Part shown: positions 30,255 through 43,101 of the stretch, in pieces | How the letters are laid out: the number at the start of each line of letters is the position of its first letter | Numbering within the stretch: position 1 is the first letter of the stretch | Source of the DNA: Strongylocentrotus purpuratus | Lineage: Eukaryota; Echinodermata; Echinoidea; Camarodonta; Strongylocentrotidae | Direction: 5' to 3' | NCBI RefSeq assembly: GCF_000002235.5 | Contig: NW_022145606.1 | Location: forward strand, 17,190,254-17,254,253 | Length of the DNA stretch: 64,000 nt | Notes under the pieces: model-generated | Seen by the model: only the letters and a program-made list of their open reading frames with translations | What the model was told of the DNA's origin: nothing | Database searches by the model: none | Translations under genes and position numbers: made by a program

Positions 30255-32806
30255 AAACCTCTTCTCCTATTACGTATTATGAGGTTCGCTATTCATAATA
30301 GGAGAAGAGGGTCGCTATTCATAATAAGAGAAGAGGGTCGCTATTCATTATAGGCGAAGAACTATTCATAATAGGAGTAGAGGGTTGCTATTCATAATAC
30401 GAAATGAGGGTCGCTATTCATAATAGGAGAAGAGGGTCGCTATTCATAATAGGAGAAGAGGGTCGCTATTGATGATACGAAATGAGGTTCGCTATTCATA
30501 ATATGAGAAGAGGGTTGCTATTCATAATAGGAGAAGAGGGTCGCTATTCATAATAGGAGAAGAGCTATTCATAATAGGAGTAAAGGGTTGCTATTCATAA
30601 TACGAAATGAGGGTCGCTATTCATAATAGGAGAAGAGGTTCGCTATTCATAATAGGAGAAGAGCTATTCATAATAGGAGTAGAGGGTTGCTATTCATAAT
30701 ACGAGAAGAGGGTCGCTGCTCATAATAGGAGAAGAGCTATTCATAATAGGAGTAGAGGGTTGCTATTCATAATACGAGAAGAGGGTCGCGGTTCATATTA
30801 CGAAATGAGGGTCGCAATTCATAATATGAGTAGAGGTTCGCTGTTCATAAGAGGAGTAGAGGTTCGCTGTTCATAATACGAAATGAGGGTCGTTATTCAT
30901 AATAGGAAATGATGGTCGCTATTCATCATAGGACTAGAGGTTCGCTGTTCATAATAAGGAAGGAGAGTCGCTATACTTAATACGACTAGAGGTTCGCTAT
31001 TCATAATACGAAATGAGGGTCGCTATTCATAATGCAAAATGAGGGTCGCTATTCATAATACGAAATGAGGGTCGCTATTCATAATACGAAATGAGGGTCG
31101 CTATTCATAATAGGAGAAGAGGGTCGCTATTCATTATAGGAGAAGAGGGTCGCTATCCATAATACGAAATGAGGGTCGCTATTCATTATAGGATAAGAGG
31201 GTCAATATTCATAATACGAAATGAGGGTCGCTATTCATAATAGGAGAAGAGGGTCGCTATTCATTATAGGAGAAGAGGGTCGCTATCCATAATACGAAAT
31301 GAGGGTCGCTATTCATAATAGGATAAGAGGGTCAATATTCATAATACGAAATGAGGGTCGCTATTCATAATAGGAGAAGAGGGTCGCTATTCATAATGGG
31401 AGAAGAGGATCGCTATTCATAATACGAAATGAGGTTCGCTATTCATAATAGGAGAAGAGGGTCGCTATTCATAATAAGAGAAGAGGGTCGCTATTCATAA
31501 TAGGGGAAGAGCTATTCATAATAGGAGTAGAGGTTCGCTATTCATAATACGAAATGAGGGTCGCTATTCATAATAGGAGAAGAGGGTCGCTATTCATAAT
31601 AGGAGAAGAGGGTCGCTATTCATAATACAAAATGAGGTTCGCTATTCATAATATGAGAAGAGGGTTGCTATTCATAATAGGAGAAGAGGGTCGCTATTCA
31701 TAATAGGAGAAGAGCTATTCATAATAGGAGTAAAGGGTTGCTATTCATAATACGAAATGAGGGTCGCTATTCATAATAGGAGAAGAGGGTCGCTATTCAT
31801 AATAGGAGAAGAGGGTCGCTATTCATAATAGAAAAAGGGTCGCTATTCATAATAGGAGTAGAGGGTTGCTATTCATAATACGAGAAGAGGGTCGCTGCTC
31901 ATAATAGGAGAAGAGCTAGTCATAATAGGTGAAGAGGGTTGCTATTCATAATATGAGGAGAGGGTCGCTGTTCATAACACGAAATGAGGGTCGCTATTCA
32001 TAATATGAGTAGAGGTTCGCTGTTCATAAGAGGAGTAGAGGTTCGCTGTTCATAATACGGAATGAGGGTCGTTATTCATAATAGGAAATGATGGTCGCTA
32101 TTCATCATAGGACTAGAGGTTCGCTGTTCATAATAAGGAAGGAGAGTCGCTATACTTAATACGACTAGAGGTTCGCTATTCATAATACGAAATGAGGGTC
32201 GCTATTCATAATGCAAAATGAGGGTCGCTAATCATAATACGAGAAGAGGGTCGCTATTCATAATAGGAGTAGAGGGTCGCTATTCATAATAGGAATAGAG
32301 GGTCGCTATTCATAAAACGAAAAGAGGGTCGCTAATCATAATATGAAATGAGGGTCGCTATTCATAATATGAGTAGAGGTTCGCTGTTCATAAGAGGAGT
32401 AGAGGTTCGCTGTTCATAATACGGAATGAGGGTCGTTATTCATAATAGGAAATGATGGTCGCTATTCATCATAGGACTAGAGGTTCGCTGTTCATAATAA
32501 GGAAGGAGAGTCGCTATACATAATACGACAGAGGTTCGCTTTTCATAATACGAAATGAGGGTCGCTATTCATCATAGGACTAGAGGTTCGCTGTTCATAA
32601 TAAGGAAGGAGAGTCGCTATACATAATACGACAGAGGCTCGCTTTTCATAATACGAAATGAGGGTCGCTATTCATCATAGGACTAGAGGTTCGCTGTTCA
32701 TAATAAGGAATGAGAGTCGCTATACATAATACGACTAGAGGTTCGCTATTCATAATACGAAATGAGGGTCGCTATTCATAATACGGTATAAGGGTTGCTA
32801 TTCATA
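30255..32806. repeat. Left arm tandem repeats, ~26 bp unit
   Basis: About 95 imperfect units of GGTCGCTATTCATAATACGA + AATGAG or AGGAGAAGAG variants. A larger duplication of roughly 1.15-1.18 kb is visible: the CATAAGAGGAGTAGAGGTTC block at 30845 recurs at 32028 and again at 32385. Confidence 0.92.
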
Positions 32807-34650
32807 AAAAAAAAGTAAATTAAATAAGCAATAAACATTAGTAGGCGAAATAATGGATAGGGGATACCCCACGTCTGTAGCGTAGGCGGGAGGGGGCCAT
32901 ATGGCCCCGAATATTTGTAGAAAACATTTATTGAAAACATATTGAAAACATTTCTGAACAAAAGAAAAGAAAAAGGCGTGCCCCCCCCCCCCCCCCATCA
33001 GTCCGACCATTCGGCCTACCCTCCCTGCAGTATTTCCGTGGTACAAGTACATATTACTGACAATTCTCGTCCAATTAGTTCATAGATGGCGTAGACTGTT
33101 TGTGTTTCACGGGGGGGGGGGGGGGTGCGGTTGGGGGGTAGCAGTGTTGCCATCAAGGGGTTGATCTATCATGTCCCTTACCTTCAGCAAAGGATGGAAG
33201 CGACAAAAAGGGGGTTGTAGGCAGGGGCGTCGCTAGACCTTTTTCAGTTTCAGGGTGGGGGGTGAAGAGGCCACCGAATACCGACAAAAATAGCTACCAC
33301 TTATATATTAACATACATATATATGTTAATGCCAATGTCCCAATGTCTACAAATTTAACCCTATAAATCCGGGGCCAGAAGCGAAATTATTGTCACCCCC
33401 CCCCCCTTCCGGTGCGAAGCGCGGAAGCTTTGACGTTCCATTAAAATATTAGAGAAAGAAGACGATTAGTTGTACCGTTCACTACTCTTAATCCTTGTCT
33501 GAATTCATTTTCCCCCGTATAAGTGCCCTTTAAAGCTTATTTTGATCCCTCCCCTGTTGTTTTCTAGAACTTTCATGATGACCTAGTACATTGTATAATG
33601 CTTTACTTGCAGATGGTTTACCTAGTAAGAGGCATGTGCTTGCTTGCATTGAGGTCAATTCAAGTCTTACATATTGATGAGCTGTTTGAAATTAACTAGG
33701 AGGTATGCGCGTATTGGGGAATGTGGCTTGCTGCTCTACTTTTTAAAAAAAACTTCCCACGACATGTAATGAGTGTTTAGTGTACATTATATGGGACGTA
33801 CAGTGATAGATGGAAAGTTATTTCAGTATATTCGAAATGAATTTTAGGTAACTCCTTTTTCCTCCCACATCATCAACATTCATTCATTTCATTTCATCTA
33901 CATTAGTTCATGAAATGCATTCGAAAAATTAAGAAAAAAAGAAACGAAAATAACCCGTTAAAGCGCGGAAGCTTTAACGTTTCATTAAAATATTAGACAA
34001 AGAAGACGATTCGGACGATTCGGGCGACTCTTAATCATTGTCTGAATTCATAAAAATGTTTCTTTATCCGATAAAAAGTCACACTTCCTAGGGGAAAATT
34101 ACCGACTTAATACATCTCACCGACTTCAAACTTCTACATAAATATAGTATACGAAGATCGAGCAAGAATACCGACACAGCGGACCCGACACAGCAACAAA
34201 ATTATCTATGCGTATCTTTCTTGCTCCCTCGACGTGGCGACTCCACCAAACATAACCCTCTCTCTCTTTCTCTTTAATCCCCTTTTTCTTTTGCTCCTTT
34301 TCTTTCTTTTTTCTTCTTTTCCTTTCTTTCCTCTCCTTCGTCTTTGTCTTTTTTCTCTTTCTTTCTTCTCTTCTCTTTCCTTTCTTTCCTTTCTTTTCCT
34401 TTTCTTTCCCTTTCCCTCTCCTTTTTCTCCTCCCCTTTTTCTCATTTTTAAGCGTGAGGATGTTTCATGATTAAAATGTTATTGATTAAAATTCTCAATT
34501 ATGTTTACAACATTGGATAACAAATTTCAAACCTACTTAAAAACAAGACAAATATTTAGGGCCATGTATCGCCTTGGGGGTGTCCTCCGTCCAATATTTC
34601 CATTTGTTATGACCATTTTGGATATTGCTTAGGCCTATTTCATTTTATGA
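32807..34650. other. Central region of composite A
   Basis: Contains poly-C/poly-G tracts (32980, 33110, 33397), a polypyrimidine run (34255-34445) and two copies of the ~110-bp unit that forms the arrays of composite C (33395-33530 and 33960-34060: GCGCGGAAGCTTTRACGTT ... GAAGACGATT ... TGTCTGAATTCA). No open frame of interest. Confidence 0.7.
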
Positions 34651-36040
34651 ATAAAAACCCTCATCCCGTATTATGAATAGCGACCCTCTACTCCTATTAT
34701 GAAAAGTGACCCTATTATGAATAGCGACCCTCATTTCGTATTATGAATAGCAACCCTCTACTCCTATTATGAATAGCTCTTCTCCTATTATGAATAGCGA
34801 ACCTCATTTCGTATTATGAATAGCGACCCTCTTCTCCTATTATGAATAGCGAACCTCATTTCGTATTATGAATAGGGACCCTCTTCTCCTATTATGAATA
34901 GCGAACCTCATTTCATATTATGAATAGTGACCCTATTATGAATAGCAACCCTCTACTCCTATTATGAATAGCTCTTCTCCTATTATGAATAGCGACCCTC
35001 TTCTCCTATTATGAATAGCGACCCTCTTCTCCTATTATGAATAGCGAACCTCGTTTCGTATTATGAATAGCGACCCTCTTCCCCTATTATGAATAGCGAA
35101 CCTCATTTCGTATTATGAATAGCGACCCTCTTCTCCCATTATGAATAGCGAACCTCATTTCGTATTATGAATAGCGACCCTCATTTCTTATTATGAATAG
35201 CGACCCTCATTCCGTATTATGAATAGCAACGCTTTACTCCTATTATGAATAGCGACCCTCATTTCTTGTTATGAATAGCGACCCTCTTCTCCTATCATGA
35301 ATAGCGATCCTCTGCTCCTATTATGAATAGCGAACCTCATTTCATATTATGAATAGTGACCCTATTATGAATAACAACCCTCTTCTCCTATTATGAATAG
35401 CGACCCTCTTCATCGATCATGAATAGTGACCCTTATGAATAATGACCCTTATGAATAGCGACCCTCATTTCTTGTTATGAATAGCGACCCTCATTTCGTA
35501 TTATGAATAGCAACCCTCTACTCCTATTATGAATAGCGACCCTCTTCTACTATTATGAATAGCGACCCTCTTCTCCTATTATGAATAGCGACCCTTTTTT
35601 CTATAATGAATAGCGACCCTCTTCTCCTATTATGAATAGCGACCCTCTTCATCGATTATGAATAATGACCCTTATGAATAGCGACCCTCATTTTGCATTA
35701 TGAATAGCGACCCTCATTTCGTATTATGAATAGCGACCCTCATTTTGCATTATGAATAGCGACCCTCTTTCTGTGTTATGAATAACGACCCTTTTGTAAT
35801 ATTATGAATAGGGACCCTTATGAATAACGACCCCGATCTCGTATTATGAATAGCGACCCTCTTCTAATATTATGAATACCGACCCTCTTCTTTGATTATG
35901 AATAGCGGTCCTTATGAACAACGACCCTATAATCACCCTTTTCTCCAATTATGAAAAGCGGACCTTATGAATAGCGGTCCTTATGAACAGTGGACCTTAT
36001 GAATAGCAAACCTTATGAATAGCAGTCCTTATGAATAGCG
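34651..36040. repeat. Right arm tandem repeats, ~26 bp unit (inverse of left arm)
   Basis: Units such as CTATTATGAATAGCGACCCT + CTTCTC, the exact complement of the left-arm unit. Towards 35900-36040 the units shrink to TTATGAATAGCGGTCC and decay. Confidence 0.92.
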
Positions 36041-36410
36041 ATATTGACCCACTGTGAGGCCCCAGGATGAAAACCGTGTTGATGTGCTTTATTAGTGCCC
36101 TTTTGTGGGGCATTAATCCTCATTACTGTCATTTATGACTTGAGAGCGTAGGTCCCCTAGTTAATAAGCATAGTAGCATACACATGCTTTAGCAGTTCCG
36201 CAAAACACACATTGGCAAGTTATTATTCATTAAAATCTGAGAATATATACTATTATCTATATCTATTATTTTTAAATAATTTTTAAAATAATTCCATAAA
36301 TTGGGGTAAAACTAAAATATTCCACCTTCATGAGCGACAGTGTATCTAAATGCTACATCTTATATATTTGATATCAAAGCATGGATATTCAATATGATAT
36401 GATATCATAA

Positions 36411-36656
36411 CCGGGCATGGTGGCTCAGTGGTTAGAGCGCCCGCCTCATGAACGGGAGGTCGTGGGTTCGAACCCCGGCCGAGTCATACCAAAGACTTAT
36501 AACAATGGGACCTTCTGCCTTCTAGCTAGGCGCTCAGCATATTAGATTAGAGAAGGGTAGTAATAACATTATGTTATGCAGGGCCCGCTGGAAGAACAGT
36601 TTCATAACTGAAGTGGCTACCCTGGTTAAATAAACGTTATTATTATTAGTATTATT
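36411..36656 (+). mobile_element. tRNA-derived SINE with target-site duplication
   Basis: Head with box A GTGGCTCAGTGGTTAGAGC and box B GTGGGTTCGAACCCC, a ~150-bp body, and a TTATTATTA tail. Flanked by TATCATAA at 36403-36410 and 36657-36664. The acceptor arm does not pair properly, so it is a SINE rather than a tRNA gene. Confidence 0.88.
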
Positions 36657-36664
36657 TATCATAA

Positions 36665-37698
36665 TCTACCCATATAATATAGTAATATCATTTTTCCACA
36701 TTCGCAATTTATTCCGAAAATTGATGACAGCAACTAAAAGTATCTAGGAAATCAATGCACATGTATTTCCCTGGCGTTTGATTTCTGTTTCGTCTTCGAT
36801 ATTCTTTCTTTCTTTCAAAATATTCTTTCAACCTGAAATTCCTGCCAAATTCAAAACCATCTTATTTTATGAAATCGCAAAGATTTGTAATTCAATTTTT
36901 TTTAATCAGCATTAATATGCTCTCTTAAAGTAGGTCGGATAGAAATTGTATAATGAAAAAATATGCATCAGTATAAACAATTATATGGTCTCGAACAAGC
37001 TTGACACTTCTATGGCGTGGGAAAGGGGTGTACCCTGTTGTTCAGACGAAAAACAAATCCGTCAAATTATTAACATTTGCATTTCATAAAGTAAGGCTTG
37101 TGTCTCTTTCGATTAGAAGCCTTTTGATTATGTAGGACAGTGCCATCGTAAACAGACAGTAAGGTGGCAAATTAATTGTTTAGTAATAAAAACGAAAAAT
37201 CTAATAACCAACAGATGGAGCGTTCTCTGTGATACAAATATTGTTGTATTAACAATAAATTCTGTCTGTGTGGGAGGCAACTCTCTCGCCCCCTTATTGT
37301 ACCTTGCTGTGCCAGTGGCGGATGTATATTTAGAAGATAGTGGCAATTAACAAAAAAGTTATTAACTAATTTCATATAGCCTTTCATTTTTTTTCAAAGT
37401 GAATGCAGAAAAATCGGAGAAACATGCCCGTCTTTTAGAAATAGAAAAAATATACCACATAATAAGTATTTAGATATAGGCCTAAGATATTTCTAGATGC
37501 TTCGGAGTAGAGAACACAGTAGATAATAGCAAAACTGATATCGGCGAACTGGTTGATCAATTGTGACCGTGTTTAACTCTCCCATTTCTAGGGCATAAAA
37601 GTATCAATATACATTTCTTCATTAATCTTTTATCGGATTGTTCTCAATTATGTTCACACATTGATACGAGCAATAACTGCATGCCTTCAACAAAAACA
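36665..37698. other. Unassigned
   Basis: AT-rich. No gene or repeat recognised. Confidence 0.25.
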
Positions 37699-37702
37699 TT
37701 AA

Positions 37703-38080
37703 AGGGATTGGGTAAATTTGTCTCAGATTCTGAAACAAAATTCTGGATTTAGCTCATGATGCAATGATAATTATAAACCTTTAGGTCAGTCAGGAACCCC
37801 ATGACTTTTATAAGCCGATCGCCTGTCTGATTATCAAGATATTTATGATTGGAATTACAAATTTTGAAAACCGTTCGCCTGACGGTTTTCATAACACTAC
37901 AGTCTATTGGGGAAAACAAGTATGGTAAAACCGGTCATTCAAAGATTTTTTACTTTTTTGAGGCACTTCTTGATCATTTTGAAGCGCAATTTTTTTAGGG
38001 CTTCAATATTACACCATATCACAGACACTGAAAACACGTAGGGCCGTGTATATCAAATGTAACATTATTAAACGATCCCT
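37703..38080. mobile_element. TTAA-flanked MITE-like element, family 1, copy 2
   Basis: 378 bp, AGGGAT...ATCCCT ends, TTAA on both sides (37699-37702, 38081-38084). Homologous throughout to 15408-15782 in opposite orientation, including the palindrome AACCGTTCGCCTGACGGTT. Confidence 0.9.
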
Positions 38081-38084
38081 TTAA

Positions 38085-38902
38085 GAAATACCATGTTTAT
38101 GTCTGGAGCAAGTCTCAAGCAAATGAATGGGGGAGAGGTCCACCATTAAATATCCTGATCTTACGTTGTATCATTATTTAGCTAGGTTGTTTTTCAATTC
38201 AATAGTTACCGCCACAGAAAACCAACAAATGCAATTTACGAAGTGTTAATAAATATGACGGATTTCCATGTAAAACTAAGCGATTACAGAACAGTGCTCT
38301 TCCCAATCTCACACTTATATTATACTTTCACTATGTAAATCCAAGCTAATAATTGCTTTAACAAATTACTGTGCAATGTTATGTTATTTTTAACAGTTAG
38401 GCATGATCAATCAATCACTTTAAAGTCCGTATATATTTTACTACGTATCAAATTTTAAATTATGCTTGTACACATCATATTTAATATCATTTTTCCTGAT
38501 CTCATGTTGTCATTTCATACTTGCATCGTATTTTACCTGCACTGTGAAAGCATGTATAAATCAGTCTATGACTGCCATTCATGACATAAGCCTTGATTGA
38601 ATTGAATTGAATTGATGTTTCCCCACAAAATCATCCTTTTCGATTGTAATTATCTTCGAGAATGTACTGTATAAAACCAGGGAATTGGTCCATTCCAACT
38701 CCCTGGTAAAACGTATAGAGATTTCATGAGCACGCCTCATATGCGCTATGTAAAATATAACTTATATCTGTGCGCCCCTCAGAAAATAGTGCTATTTCTA
38801 GCCACCTCGATCAATATAGACTATAGAGCCTCTCGGTGCATGGTATATTTGTTTATTATTGTTATTATTATTAAAATGTCTACATCTGACGAAATAATGA
38901 TT
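38085..38902. other. Unassigned
   Basis: AT-rich single-copy-looking sequence with a small GAATT repeat near 38595. Nothing recognised. Confidence 0.25.
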
Positions 38903-38974
38903 GACCTGCCAGTGTCACAAATAAGGTATCTAAATATGCATATTTAGATCCCTTATTTGTAAAACTGGCAGGTC
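38903..38974. mobile_element. 72-bp near-perfect hairpin with composite B termini
   Basis: GACCTGCCAGTGTCACAAAT ... AAACTGGCAGGTC, folding around ATATGCATAT. It is an extreme internal deletion relative to the element at 41920-42361, with which it shares ends. Confidence 0.75.
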
Positions 38975-39136
38975 ACTAATTGGCGAGGGGTCCAAGGGCA
39001 GGGCCCCCGGAAGCTCAGGGGTATTAGGTATTGAATTACGGTCAGATGAGCATTCAGGGCCCCCCTTAGAGCCCCCCGGAAGCTCAGGGGGTTTGGGCCC
39101 ATATATTCTAATTTCGGTCAGATGAGCATTCAGGGG

Positions 39137-39520
39137 GCAGCCTTATGACCCTCAGGCGCGGATCCAGGTGGGGCCGAGCGGGCCTTGGCTCCCCATTCCC
39201 CCGCAAAAGAAAAGTGAGAGATAGAGAGAAAGAAGGAAAAAGGGGAAAGGGAAAAAGGAGAGCAAGAGAAAGAAAAAAGAGGAAGAAGAAGAGAAAAGAG
39301 GGAAAAGAAGGAAATCGGGGGGGGGGGTAGCCTTATGACCCTCAGGCGCGGATCCAGGTGGGGCCAAGCGGGCCTTGGCTCCCCCTTCCCCCGCAAAAGA
39401 AAAGTGAGAGATAGAGAGAAAGAAGGAAAAAGGGGAAAGGGAAAAAGGAGAGAAAGAGAAAGAAAAAAGAGGAAGAAGAAGAGAAAAGAGGGAAAAGAAG
39501 AAAATCGGGGGGGGGGGGGG
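39137..39520. repeat. Direct duplication of a ~190-bp purine-rich unit
   Basis: GCCTTATGACCCTCAGGCGC begins both copies (39140 and 39330). GGATCCAGGTGGGGCC and a GA-rich run follow. The CAGGCGCGGATCC start resembles termini of hAT-type elements (inference). Confidence 0.85.
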
Positions 39521-39699
39521 CTCTTGCCTCCCCCCATCAAAACAAAATAAGAGAGAAGGAAGGAAAGGAAAAGAAAGCAGGAAACGAGATTATAAAGGGA
39601 AGGTAAATAAGAGGAGGAAGAAAAGAAAAGAAGAGGGAACCATAGACAATGCGTGTAATGCATGGGCGGAAAACGTACAGGATCTGTATTATGACCGGA

Positions 39700-41040
39700 G
39701 TTAAATTGTTTTTTCTCTCTCTCTCTTTATGTCTCTTTATGTCTCTTTATGGGTCGTATTTGGTATCATTAGAAAGAGGATTTCATGGTTGTTATTGTAA
39801 ACCACTCTCTTTTTTTCTATGATAATCCTATCGAAACACGTGATGTAAAATAGATTTATAGGACAAAATGGCGTCTTAAATGGCCCCCTTGACCAATTTC
39901 AAAAATCCGGCCACGAGGTGCCCTGCGTATTGGAACTCGGCATGTTTTCAAAGAAAAATAAGGACGTTTAAAGGGCGAAAAGTAGTCTGAAAAAGTGACG
40001 TCTTAGACGATACGTGTTAGATTCGGGCGGAAACTTGGCGGAATTCGTGTAGTGACCTTTAATTGTTCAAATGCAATTTACTCACAATTTTCTGTGTGAA
40101 CATATATTATACTTGGTATCATTCGAAAGGGCACTTCATGGCGGTCAGGTTGACACCATTGTTAACTGCGCGCAATGTATTGCACGCACTTAACGCGCTA
40201 TTACGTAATGCATAGTAAACTCATCATTTTGGCGATAACTTTGCGCTGACATATTTGAATTTTACCAAACATAGCAAACAGTTGTCACGTATATGGATAC
40301 ATATGTCTGCCAAGTTTCATTGATGTAGGTATAAAGATCGCCATTTTAGAGCAAGTTGAAGTTATTTTGGAATTCTCTTGAAAATGGCGAATTTGGAGGG
40401 CATTTTTCTGAAAGTCGGTCAGTGTTAGGGTATATAATTTTGTATATGGCTGGAAAAGGCATATCTTCAAGTATCTAAATCCACAAAAGGGTACGGGTTT
40501 GCCAAGCCATAATGGAGATACGGCCACAGAAAGAAAGCCAATTCCCAGAACTTTAGAGGGCGCAATTTATGTTGTGCAAAGCCATTGGAACTTGAAATTT
40601 GGCATGGCTATGTGCAATTATGAGATAAAGATACTGTGAGATTTAAATTCAAAACGGAATTTATATGAGAAAGTTATGGCAGTTTAAGATTATTTAGGGG
40701 TCAATTTTTCAAGAATTTGAGAGATTGTTGACGGGGTCGGTTTCAGATTTGAATTTTGAGTATGAAGATGGCACTTTGAAGGGACAGGTTATACATCGCA
40801 GATTAAAGAACATCACTTAGACTATCTACAGGAATTTGTTAGAAGTTTGTAGGATCTAGGATAGTGGAGATAGGAAGGAAGATAGAAAGGCCTTATAATG
40901 GACCAGAAACGGACAAAATAGCGCCTGGACGGTTATGCATGAGTGATTTCGAAAATCGAAAAAGTAGGTGACCTTGATGAGATGCTAGAGATGATGCCTA
41001 CGAAATTTGAAAGGAAAAGAACTTGAGAAAAGTACCTAAC
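39700..41040. other. Inner part of composite B, unassigned
   Basis: Contains a weak repeated module TTGGTATCATTMGAAAG (39758 and 40115) about 355 bp apart. No convincing coding region. Confidence 0.35.
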
Positions 41041-41159
41041 TAGGAATAACAAACACTACGTGCAAAATGAATGGGATTCCGGACGATAAGGACAAGAAGG
41101 ATAAGTATATTAATGGGGCAGAATGTGAACGAAAACAAGGCAATGGCGAAGGTCGTCAT

Positions 41160-41535
41160 TGCAATAAGAGGAGAAAGAAAAGAAAAGAAGGGGGATATCA
41201 GTTGCAACTTTCCCGCCAACAAGTTGTAAACGGGGGGGGGGGGGAGGGGGGAGAGGCCCTTGAGGAAGAAGAAAAGAAAAGGGTGAAAAGAAGGGGAGAT
41301 CAATTGCGACTAATCCTGCCAACAACATAGTAGATCGGGGGGGACCGAAAGACCCTTGCCTTCCTCCTCCCCCCAGCAAACCTAAAAGAGAGAGAAGGAA
41401 GTGAAGGAAAAGTGAAAGTGGAGGGAAAGGGAAAGGAAAAAAAAAAAGAGAAAGTAAAAAGGTACGGGAGATTAGTTGCGATTTTCCCCGCGAACAAGGT
41501 GTCAATCGGGGGGGGGGGGGGCAGATGTCACCCGC
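41160..41535. repeat. Purine-rich units with G runs
   Basis: Repeating GGGAGATCARTTGCGACT...CCGCCAACAA units separated by GA-rich runs and poly-G tracts (41230, 41335, 41505). Confidence 0.65.
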
Positions 41536-41919
41536 TAAATACCGGTGATTTACACATGTTGCTGAAATTACATGACTTTCCACACATTTTCCTCACTTTT
41601 TAGTAAAATATACTTGTTTATGCGTTTGTTGGAAATTGACTTATTCCTAAATTTACAGTCGGGCAAGAAATATGCTTATTGAGTGGCCTATGCCCGCGGT
41701 ACGGCGGGGGTCGGGGCCTCGAGCATCAAAATATGCTCATCTGACCGTAATTTATTGCCTAAAACCCCTGAGCTTCTGGGGGCTCTGCTCCCTGGATTCC
41801 ACCTAGGGCCCTAAAGCGGGGCCCTAGACGCTCATCTGACGGTAATTTAATGCAAAAAAAACAACAACAAAAAACAGAGCTTCTGGGCGCTCAGCCCTCT
41901 GGACGCCACGCCAATTAAT

Positions 41920-42361
41920 GACCTGCCAGTGTCATGAATAAGATATCAAAATATGCTCATTTGACCATAATATGCCCATACCACCTGAGCTTTCTGTGGC
42001 TCCGCCCCGAGATCCCACACCCATTTACGCTACGCTTTACCTGATCGTAAATACTTTAGCCTCCCCCACACACTTTGAAAAACGTTTAGGGGGGCCTGCA
42101 TATAAGAGAGGGGGGGGGTGGTGCGGATTTTTTGTTAGTCTTCCCTCCCCAAACTTTTTTGCTCATAACGCCATTGTTGGTCACCATTACGTACCAATAT
42201 TTGACTCGCATGATTTTAAATTTGGGCCCCCCTAAACAAATCATGGATTTGCACCTAGGTGGGTTCAAGGGGGCAGAGTCCCGTAAGCTCAGGGGTTTGA
42301 GGCATTTAATTATGGTCAGATGAGCATATTTTGATACCTCATTTTGTGACATTGGCAGGTC
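41920..42361. mobile_element. 442-bp MITE-like element with ~40-bp terminal inverted repeats
   Basis: Left end GACCTGCCAGTGTCATGAAT + AAGATATCAAAATATGCTCA; right end is its near complement (TGAGCATATTTTGATACCTC + ATTTTGTGACATTGGCAGGTC). Non-coding centre. Confidence 0.8.
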
Positions 42362-43101
42362 ACTTATTTTTTTTCTCTCTCTTTCTTTCTTATTCTCTGT
42401 AACATACTTTTTCAAAAATTGAGGGGGGCTTGTGCCCCCGAGCCCAGTCGTTCCGCAGGCCCTGACATAAGGCTTCTAAATAAGCATATTTTTCGCCCGA
42501 CTGTAAATTTGGGAATTTCTAGTAAGTTTTCCAATAAACGCATAAAAAAGTATGCATTACAAAAAAAATTGAGCAAAAATATCAGAAAATATCATTCAGC
42601 AACATTTGTAAATCACTGGTATAGTATTAGAAATACCCCCCCCCCCCCCATCAGTTCGCCAGCGTTCAGTGGTCCATGTCTTTTCATCCCGATAATAAAA
42701 AACACAAACGATCCTCTCACAATATTTCCACGATATGCGCGTATCCATATTATAAAAACCTCCATTGATAAATATAGGTGGCATGCGGAATGTTAGGAAA
42801 TTTAATTCCTGTTAACTTTCCTTTTCTTTGAATGGAATATAACTTAGGCCTATATATATATCAATTCAGGTTTTTATTATTTTTATGTCATGTTTAGTTA
42901 AAAATACAAACCATCTTTACTCCTTTACAGATTTTCTTCTTTTTTTAGGAGGGGCGGGGGCAAAAATGCGTTTTGCCCCCCTTCCACTTCCGGCGCCTAT
43001 AATGATTAAACTTAAGAACGAGACTAGGAGTCAATAGTCAAATTTGACCGAACGCCCAGAATATAACAAACAAGAACAACAATATTCACCCACATAGAGT
43101 G
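42362..43101. other. Unassigned, with decayed element ends
   Basis: A GGGGGGCTTGTGCCCCC-type end near 42421, poly-C near 42636, and CAAAAATGCGTTTTGCCCCC near 42961. No gene. Confidence 0.3.

Larger units (their letters stand above)
29878..36342. mobile_element. Foldback composite A: long inverted-repeat element flanked by TA
   Basis: 6465 bp. Outermost 13 bases CACTGTCGCTCAT and their complement are at both ends, each flanked by TA (29876-29877 and 36343-36344). Each arm has an outer single-copy part of ~300 bp and an inner part of ~26-bp tandem repeats. The left arm is longer. Architecture resembles foldback elements such as the sea urchin TU family (unique outer part, direct-repeat inner part), and a TA target is typical of Tc1/mariner-type integration; both comparisons are inference. 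No transposase frame is present, so it is non-autonomous. Confidence 0.85.
38903..42361. mobile_element. Nested inverted-repeat composite B
   Basis: Both ends are GACCTGCCAGTGTCACAAAT-type termini. Left arm 38903-39135 and right arm about 41720-42361 are inverted copies sharing GGTCAGATGAGCAT, AGCTCAGGGG and CCAATTAGTGACCTGCC words. Each arm contains its own shorter hairpin element. No transposase frame seen. Confidence 0.7.

Noticed and set aside
34206..34470. Lys/Arg/Glu-rich and Phe/Leu/Ser-rich frames
   Set aside because: Polypurine/polypyrimidine tract; no codon bias or homology.
36411..36490. Functional tRNA gene
   Set aside because: Boxes A and B are good but the acceptor stem does not pair, and the unit continues into a SINE body, tail and target duplication.
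39130..39663. 177-residue Phe/Ser/Leu-rich frame
   Set aside because: Antisense of the duplicated GA-rich unit.
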